64,000 nucleotides of DNA from Phytoseiulus persimilis. Taxonomy: Eukaryota; Arthropoda; Arachnida; Mesostigmata; Phytoseiidae. Under the pieces are notes generated by a model, which searched no databases, had not been told where the DNA came from, and was given only the letters and a program-made list of their open reading frames with translations. Position 1 is the first letter of the stretch, and each line of letters begins with the position of its first letter. The translations under genes and the position numbers were made by a program. Shown here in pieces: positions 57,307-64,000 of the stretch. Location: the NCBI GenBank assembly GCA_037576195.1, contig CM075104.1, positions 23,948,211-24,012,210 on the forward strand. The letters are read 5' to 3'.

Positions 57307-59736
57307 TTACTTCTTCTTGGCGGCCTTCTCTGCGGCCTTGGTAACTTTACCGTGGGAGATTTCCTTCGGCTTGACTGCTTTGATGACGCCGACGGCGACA
57401 GTTTGCCTCATGTCACGCACGGCGAAGCGGCCGAGAGGCGGGTACTCTGCGAAAGTCTCGACGCACATCGGCTTCTGGGGGATCAGGTCGACGATGGCGG
57501 CGTCACCCGATTTGACAAACTTCGGGTTGTCCTCGAGTTTCTTTCCAGAACGACGGTCGATCTTCTCTCGGATCTCTTTGAATCGGCACGCGATGTGTGC
57601 GGTGTGGCAATCGAGCACGGGCGAGTATCCGTTCTGGATCTGGCCGGGGTGGTTGAGAACGATGACCTGTGTGAAACGGTGAACGAACGTGCGTTAAGTT
57701 ATTCCATGTGACCCTCTGACTCGGGTTATTTATCCATTTCACAATGAGGGCTCGAAAGCCGCAGAAATCGGACGACTTCTCGAGAACTCACCTGGGCGGC
57801 GAATTCCTCCGTCTCTCGGGGAGGACGGTCTTTGGAGTCTCCGCAAACGTAGCCGCGTTTCAGCTCCTTGACGGAGACGTTTTTCACGTTGAAGCCAACG
57901 TTGTCTCCGGGAACGGCTTCGGGCAGGGATTCGTGGTGCATTTCCACGGACTTCACTTCAGTGGTGATATGAGCCGGAGCGAAAGTGACCACCATGCCCG
58001 GCTTGAGAACTCCAGTTTCAACACGGCCCACAGGAACTGTCCCGATGCCTCCGATCTTGTAAACGTCTTGGAGAGGGAGGCGGAGAGGCTTATCGGTCGG
58101 CCGGGTGGGGGGCTCCATGACATCGAGAGCCTGCAGGAGGGTTTTTCCCTCGAATTTCTGGCCTTGACGCTCGATGGCCCATCCCTTGTACCAGGTCATG
58201 TTCGGCGAGGGCTCCAGCATGTTATCTCCGCACCATCCCGAAATCGGAACGAATGGCACGGTCGCTGGATTGTATCCGATCTTCTTGATGTAGGAGGAAA
58301 CTTCTTTCTTGATCTCCTCGAATCGAGGCTCCGAGTACGGAGGTTCGGAAGTGTCCATCTTGTTGACACCGACGATCATTTGCTTCACGCCAAGAGTGTA
58401 CGCGAGCAGAGCGTGCTCGCGCGTCTGTCCATTCTTAGAAATTCCGGCTTCGAACTCGCCAGTTCCAGCGGGACAGATGAGGATGGCGCAGTCGGCCTGA
58501 GAGGTTCCGGTGATCATGTTCTTGATGAAATCGCGATGACCGGGGGCGTCGATTACAGTGACGTAATACTTGGGTGTCTCGAACTTCCACAGCGTGATAT
58601 CGATTGTGATACCACGCTCACGCTCAGCCTTGAGCTTGTCCAGGACCCAGGCGTACTTGAATGATCCCTTGCCCATTTCCTGGGCCTCCTTCTCGAACTT
58701 CTCAATGGTACGTTTGTCGATGCCACCGCACTTGTAGATGAGATGGCCGGTGGTCGTCGACTTCCCGGAGTCGACATGGCCGATGACCACGATATTGATA
58801 TGAGTTTTCTCCTGCGGGAAATGTGTGAATCAGTTTTGTTGCCCAACCACCTCCTCTCAGTTCCGAATTCCCGTCTCTGATCAGCATCTCAGTCATGTTT
58901 GCCGCCGCAAGGAGGTCAAGAATGCTTGCGAGTTGAGCAGTGATGCAGAGCGGCAGAGCTCGGGTGGCGAACTCGCGCGGGGATTCCTCTGCGGGAACAT
59001 ACAATCACTTTTCGCCATTGCTCCAGCCGGAAGGAACGAGCTGCTTGGCTTTCAAATGAAGCTCGCGCTCGGAAGAGAGGGCCAGCTCCCTCCTCGCCTA
59101 TGAATGAAGACTTTCCGTCCAGATAGAGCGGTTTGACGTTCGCGACAGAAGTCGACGGGGGCCTTGAACGTGAATTAGCTGCGTGCGGGCACGCCTCCGG
59201 CGAAATTTATGGGCAACGCAGGCTCGCCAGGAGCTTGAAGGACGCGAGTCGAGGGTAGAGCATACTGCCAGACCGAAAGAGCATTGGTAGGAAGCTCTGA
59301 GTGATAGGAATCACAGATGATGGTGTGCACAGCTCCCTCGGTGAACTAATCATGGAATGGAGTCAAAAATTGTGATTTTACGGGGGAAATCCGCTCAGCG
59401 TCACACCCTCCACGTGGCGAACATATTTAAGAGGAGCAGTCGGCTCTCGGAGCTTAGGTCCGGCTCCCTCTCGAACTCGATCTGTGTAGAACAGGAGCAG
59501 AGTTCGGAACAGCGGCTCTCTCGAAACAACCCCGTTCTCGACTTTATCATCGAATTCGAGCTTTGCACGCCGGGCCGCCATCTTGGCCGGCATCCGGGCC
59601 CTCGTCGCGCGGTTGCACAAAATGTAATATCGGCTGACACCAACGGGCTCTTTGAACAGAGACTTCATGATTGCGGCGTGCGCCGTGAGGTGGGAGTCCC
59701 TGATCGAGGAACAGGTGATGAACTTGCCTTGCCCAT
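57307..59736 (-). CDS. EEF1A: Translation elongation factor 1-alpha
   Basis: Three coding exons: 59736-59728 (only M-G-K), 58811-57792 and 57666-57307, giving 462 residues, the normal length in arthropods. Intron 1 (916 nt) uses a GC donor (AAG|GCAAGT) and a CCCGCAG acceptor; intron 2 (125 nt) is GTGAGT...ACACAG. GTP-binding motifs are GHVDSGKS (residues 14-21), DAPGH (91-95) and NKMD (153-156). Domains II and III are intact, with [11 protein letters not shown] and HIACRF, and the tail is basic (KKK). The protein carries aminoacyl-tRNA to the ribosome. Sequence just upstream of the ATG (GCGTGCAG|GTGATATC at 59759) looks like an acceptor, so a non-coding 5' exon probably exists further upstream. 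Confidence 0.98.
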
Positions 59737-59759
59737 TGCGAACGACGCTTGATATCACC

Positions 59760-60510
59760 TGCACGCGAAGCCTAAGACGAAAAGGCCGCAGCTCTCGGTT
59801 TCCGTGGAGACTTAGGTCTTCGACGCAGGCGCCCTCTGAGCCCTCTCGCTCCGCTGGCCTCAGCGAGGGTCTCGAGCTTGAACCTCTCCTCCGTCGAAGC
59901 CTCGCGTCGTTGGCAGCGGTCGTCGCCTCTATGACGTAATCGTGCTGTTTCAAGTTGCACGACAGCCTTCGTACCCGGAGGGAAGAAGCGGCCGGGGTCG
60001 CGCATTCCCCGAATGTCCGTTTCGAGGGCAATAAAACGAGAAACGTTCTATCGCTGAATCGTACAAATGCGCATAGTCTCCTTATCCTTGTCAAAACTCG
60101 ATTAGGAGTTCTCGATCCGCCTCCCGAGAACGGTATGAATGGCACTGGAGTAACGGTTCGAGGACGTTCGGAACCATGCGCTTTCTCTTCCCCGCTGATC
60201 TCAAGTCTCGCGGGGTTGGAAATGTACTACTCCGCAGATTCGCAGTCTCAATTCTAAACCTATGAGGATGTTCTCGACCGGGCTGGACTTGGTGAGGAAT
60301 CTCGGATTCACGAGAGGAGTTGAACCCACTCGCTCGAAGTTTTATTTGAACTGTTGCTCTTCAATGCCCCCCTTCTACGAGGAGTTCTCCGTGCGACAAG
60401 TTCTGCGTTGAACACTCAGCCATCGGCATTCAAGTCGAGCTGTCGCTCTCGACGGCTCCGGGTACGAAGCCAGACACGACGCCCGTCACTGAATCGGTTC
60501 TCTTCTTCAG
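59760..60510. other. Divergent region between EF-1-alpha and the lipase gene
   Basis: Should contain the EF-1-alpha promoter and its non-coding first exon (minus), plus the missing first exon(s) of the lipase gene (plus). A GACGTAA element lies at 59933-59939. No TATA box or pyrimidine-tract start was located with confidence. Confidence 0.4.
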
Positions 60511-63125
60511 TGCAACTCGGTTTGCTGCGCTCGGTGAATGCTGGGCTGTTCTGTAGGGGGTCCACATGCTTCGACAACTTGGATGACCTGTCCGACTTCA
60601 ATAGCCAACATGAGGAATCCGTGGAGCCCATAGAGAAGGTTTGCTATTACGAACTCGGTTGTTTCGGCACGAAAGAAGGCCAGCTCTCGTTCCTGCATAC
60701 TTTACCGGACAACCCCTCTTGGATCAATGCCTCTTTCACTCTCTTCTCGAAAGAAATGTGAGCACAACGTCTCCCGTTATGTTTTTCGTTCGACAAGATT
60801 TCATCGCGGTCTCAACAGCAGTGCAGCATATTCAAAAATACTGCACGTCTCATCCTAGGCCCAACGGAACAGAGTTGAACTACAGGGATCCTGCAACGAT
60901 TCTGAATCTCCCATTCCTCCACCTACGACAGGAGTGGTTGACCATCATCGTCCACGGTTTCGGGAGCGGTCCTGGCGCTGATTGGCTCCATCGACTGAAA
61001 GACATCGTTTTCAACGACGTGAGTTCGAAACATCGCTAACGTGTGCCAAGACCGTCGAGTGAATAGAGAAGCGCAACAATGAATAATGAACCGCACAGCG
61101 AACCGCCCGTGAAGCGGGAGGCGGCTCCGTTGTGTGGGCGTTCGTTCCATAGGAAGTTTCTTCTGCGAGAAGCAACGGTTTGATTCTTTTGGCTCGAGAA
61201 AACACATCGATGAATGTTCGCCGATCCTCCTTGTGGGATAATTCCTGAAAGGAAATTAACTCAACCATCCGTTTCATCGACCAGATCGGCGGCTACGTTG
61301 TGATCGTCGGTTGGTCCAAGGGAGCCGAATTCCCCCATTACTACAAGGCTGCAGCAAACATGGAGCTCGTTGGCAGGATGCTGGCTCGTCTGATTCACAG
61401 GTTCTCGGAATCGTAATTCCTCCGAGGAGCGCCGTATTCCGATTTTCGTGGAGACCAGCCGATCCAAGCCATTCGCCTTAATTACAGATTGCTTCTCAGC
61501 TATTCATCCGGTTTGAGTGCATCCAGGGTACATTTCATCGGACATAGCTTGGGTGCCCAAATGGGTCATTTCTTCTCTTCGTTCCTCCACGATATTTCCG
61601 GACTCAAACCGGCGAGGATAACAGGTAAGCCACCGGAAGCAGTAGAAAATCAGTCAGAACAGGGATTCTGACATCCCAGCTCACTTCACGGAGAAATCTT
61701 CCGATTGGGATATCGGGCTCGGAATCCGTTTTCGTTGAATTCGGGCAAAACGACCGCGATTATCAGTCGTGTTTCCCCCGATATCGGAACATTTCGAGCT
61801 GCCGAGATGCTGTTTGCACGGCTAATTCGTTCATGAAGCTCAGCGAACATAGTTCCAAACCCTACTCTTTGCGGAAAGCCCTTTCAAACTCCGAGCACTG
61901 TCTCGGTGCCTGTGGGATGTTTAGCTTAGCGAGCAACGCGAGCTACTCTAAGGTTTTACCTTGCGAGCCATCGAGTCATTGCACTCAGTCGAAGGCCTGC
62001 ATTGCACCCGCTTCTCTGTGCAAGGTTCTCCCCTTGTGAGCGACAGGAAACCGAATGATGACAATAAACTCGTGCAAAAAAAGGGAACTTCCGAGGAAAA
62101 TGGGCGAAAACGAAATCCGTTCGTCCCCCACTGTTGCGCAAGGACTCGACGGAGGAAACCTCGGCGCGGATGCCTCGGAGCCGCGCAGCCAGAATCATGC
62201 GCGCTCGCATCAGATTTCGATTGGAGACAGCAGATAATATTTCGGGCGACGAGCTCGATGAATAGCATCTTCATCGCACATGATGCCGCATCTTGTTGCT
62301 CAGCGAGAACCCAGATAATAAGTTGCGTTGAGCTCGTGCCAGAGACCAGCTGTTGCCTTCAGGCTTCGAGCACGAACATTTTGCCATCAGCTGAGTTGGC
62401 GACCCGGGCCAGAGGTCACGGTAAACAGGAAATTCAATCATGACGCTTCCTTCCCATATCTGATTGTGTCGTTAATCGAGAGAGCATCATTCTGTACTCG
62501 ATAGTCCTTGTCATCGAGCTTTTACTCTTCTTTCGCAGCGCTTGATGCAGCAGGTCCCAAATTCGAATCGAACGGAGTTTTCGTTAACCGCGACGACGCC
62601 GACTTTGTGGAGGGCCTTCATACGTCGGGCGGTGGATCTATAGTGGCGGGTGAGCTCGGAATGATAGAGCCGTTTGGACACGTTGACTTCTATCCGAACG
62701 GAGGCCAAAAACAGCCGGGGTGCTCGTCTTTCAGTGAGTATGCATCCTTCGGCGAGAAGATTGGCTCGTGGTTGGACATCTTGGTTTGCTACACGTCTTT
62801 CGGCTAGCGGCGGAATAGAGCTCACTGAAAAGAAACTCCCTCCTTTCCAGATTATGGCTGTAGCCACACACGTGCACACGAGCTCTACATAGAATCGCGC
62901 AGTCAATCGAGCTGTCGGTTCATTTCATATCCATGCGGTGGCGGTCTGGCCCAGTACGTACGGAAAAAATGCATACCAGAGCGCGACAAATGGAGCGAAC
63001 TTGGATTGAATACAATGTTAACTCCGGGTCGGGGCATTCAGTTTTTCGAGACAAATAGTAAGAGCCCTTTCTGTGAGGACCAAAACAATCGTCAAGATCT
63101 ACTTTCTCGTATGACAACTTTCTAA
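60511..63125 (+). CDS. Pancreatic lipase-family triacylglycerol lipase (5' end unresolved)
   Basis: Exons: 60511-60757, 60859-61018, 61285-61400, 61488-61624, 62539-62733, 62851-63125, all phase-consistent, giving about 375 residues plus an unlocated N-terminus. The first listed exon starts after a strong acceptor (TTCTTCAG) and has no in-frame ATG, so the signal peptide must be in an earlier exon. Family landmarks in order: VCYYELGCFG; WLTIIVHGFGSG; YVVIVGWSKGAEFPHY; the nucleophile elbow VHFIGHSLGAQ; the catalytic Asp in ALDAAGPKFE; HVDFYPNGGQKQPGC; the catalytic His in CSHTRAHELY; and the closing SPFCED. The catalytic triad Ser-Asp-His is complete, so an active secreted lipase is likely. 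The fifth junction encloses a 914-nt intron. An AATAAA follows 80 nt after the stop. Confidence 0.9.
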
Positions 63126-63204
63126 TGATTAGTGTAGAGAATCTGACCGTTCATGAACTTTTGTATTTCATGTAGAAAGTCAATGTCGAAGGAATGCATC
63201 TGCA

Positions 63205-63210
63205 AATAAA
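63205..63210 (+). terminator. Polyadenylation signal, lipase gene
   Basis: AATAAA 80 nt after the lipase stop codon, on the plus strand. Confidence 0.65.
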
Positions 63211-64000
63211 CATTTCAAGTTATTTAAATGTAACCCTGTCAGAGCTCCGGAGGTTCGATTAGAGTCTCCATATGGGTCATCGCCCCTTCACTCAAGGCTC
63301 AAGGGAGCTCCAGAAGAAGCGTTTTCTGCACTGAAAGAAGTGGGCAACAGCCTTGAATCCACTTGGACCCAGAGAGTTGTCACTCGAAGCACGCGTGAAC
63401 ACGCACATGTTGCTTCCCGGATCTTGGTTCCATATGGCTTATAGATGGCCATGTTCCTGGTTTGAACGAATAACGATCGAGGCAGACCAATCGAACAAAC
63501 TGAGGCGTATGATCCGCCTTCTCAAGTGGTAGCAGTGGCGTACTCAAGGGGGAAGGGGCAGGAGGGGAAAACGGAGCCATGTCCCCCAGCCCAAAACTCT
63601 TCGAATAATATTTGGAAGGGCGGATCAAGTTCTACTATGATTGACGAAATTGTTCCTCGAAGATTCGGTGCTAGCAGGAAAATTTTCACAGGTTTGAAAA
63701 CCATGTTGACTGCGTCATGAAACGCTCGCGACGATGAATGTCACCATCATCGCGTCCTCGCGCGCAATTGCAATGTGGGCAGAGAGTGCAAAATTTCCAT
63801 ACAATAATCTGAGATCTCCAGCACGTGATCAATACCTCCCCACAATTCGAGCAGAAACCTCGTTGTTTTCCCAGCAATCTTATGTTCCAGCAGCTAAGCT
63901 TCGTGCTCAAAATGGCCTTGAGATTCCATTTCTCCCTACTCATCAATTAGTCTCCATTTTGTCGTGCTGTTTCCCAAGACTCGCGTCGGAGCGAATTATC
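63211..64000. other. Stretch at the right edge without a recognised gene
   Basis: Contains the possible transposon end at 63533. A minus-strand frame at 63686-63946 has paired cysteines (FCSNCGEVLITC, then FCTLCPHCNC) that vaguely recall a zinc-binding module but match no complete finger pattern. Confidence 0.35.
63533..63640. mobile_element. Possible terminal fragment of a non-autonomous DNA transposon
   Basis: The sequence beginning CAGTGGCGTACTCAAGGGGG, followed by a G-rich stretch and CATGTCCCCCAGCCCAAAA, resembles terminal sequences common in animal non-autonomous DNA transposons. The matching opposite end was not found within the remaining 360 nt, so this could be a truncated copy. Recognition is from general resemblance only. 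Confidence 0.3.

Noticed and set aside
57744..58664. 306-codon plus-strand ORF
   Set aside because: It is exactly antisense to the main EF-1-alpha exon. Its openness follows from codon use on the other strand, and it has no recognisable motif.
59378..60145. 255-codon minus-strand ORF upstream of EF-1-alpha
   Set aside because: It runs through the EF-1-alpha start region, its intron and probable 5' untranslated region, has Arg/Ser-rich random composition and no motif.

Overview
The window is eukaryotic nuclear DNA. Its protein-coding genes are split by spliceosomal introns (GT..AG, mostly 45-200 nt, a few of several kb). The gene set (elongation factor 1-alpha, DRG1, PARG, signal peptide peptidase, RBM18, a NOS1AP homologue, an Ig+EGF ligand, a Ly6 protein and a pancreatic-type lipase) is that of an animal, most likely an arthropod. 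Roughly balanced base composition, compact genes and a vein/neuregulin-like ligand would suit a mite, perhaps a phytoseiid, but the species is an inference and not shown by the sequence.

Layout. Positions 1-21,000 hold no gene I can name. There are scattered coding-like segments with good splice donors, short tandem repeats and two large fold-back (inverted-repeat) elements at 14.7-15.6 kb and 18.4-19.5 kb. A two-exon GPI-anchored Ly6 protein lies at 21.1-22.1 kb (minus). A third, older fold-back is at 24.6-25.0 kb, with unrecognised minus-strand exons at 25.3 and 27.1 kb. From 29 kb the window is gene-dense: RBM18 (minus, 29.1-29.9), PARG (plus, 30.4-33.5), and an Ig+EGF secreted ligand gene (minus, 35.8-43.8). 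A complete intronless signal peptide peptidase gene (plus, 37.3-38.4) lies inside that ligand gene's second intron. NOS1AP (minus, 46.0-51.7) has a large intron containing another minus-strand ORF. DRG1 (plus, 54.0-55.9), EF-1-alpha (minus, 57.3-59.7) and a lipase (plus, 60.5-63.1) complete the window.

The genes do not form a single pathway. They cover translation and GTPase housekeeping (EF-1-alpha, DRG1), RNA binding (RBM18), poly(ADP-ribose) turnover (PARG), ER intramembrane proteolysis (SPP), EGF-receptor signalling (the ligand), synaptic/NO scaffolding (NOS1AP), a membrane-tethered Ly6 protein and a secreted lipase. Exon models were built by hand by matching splice sites, reading phase and remembered family sequence. 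Internal junctions are phase-consistent throughout. Exceptions: the 5' end of the lipase gene and the 3' ends of PARG and the ligand gene are unresolved. No CRISPR array, tRNA, rRNA or bacterial-type feature was seen.
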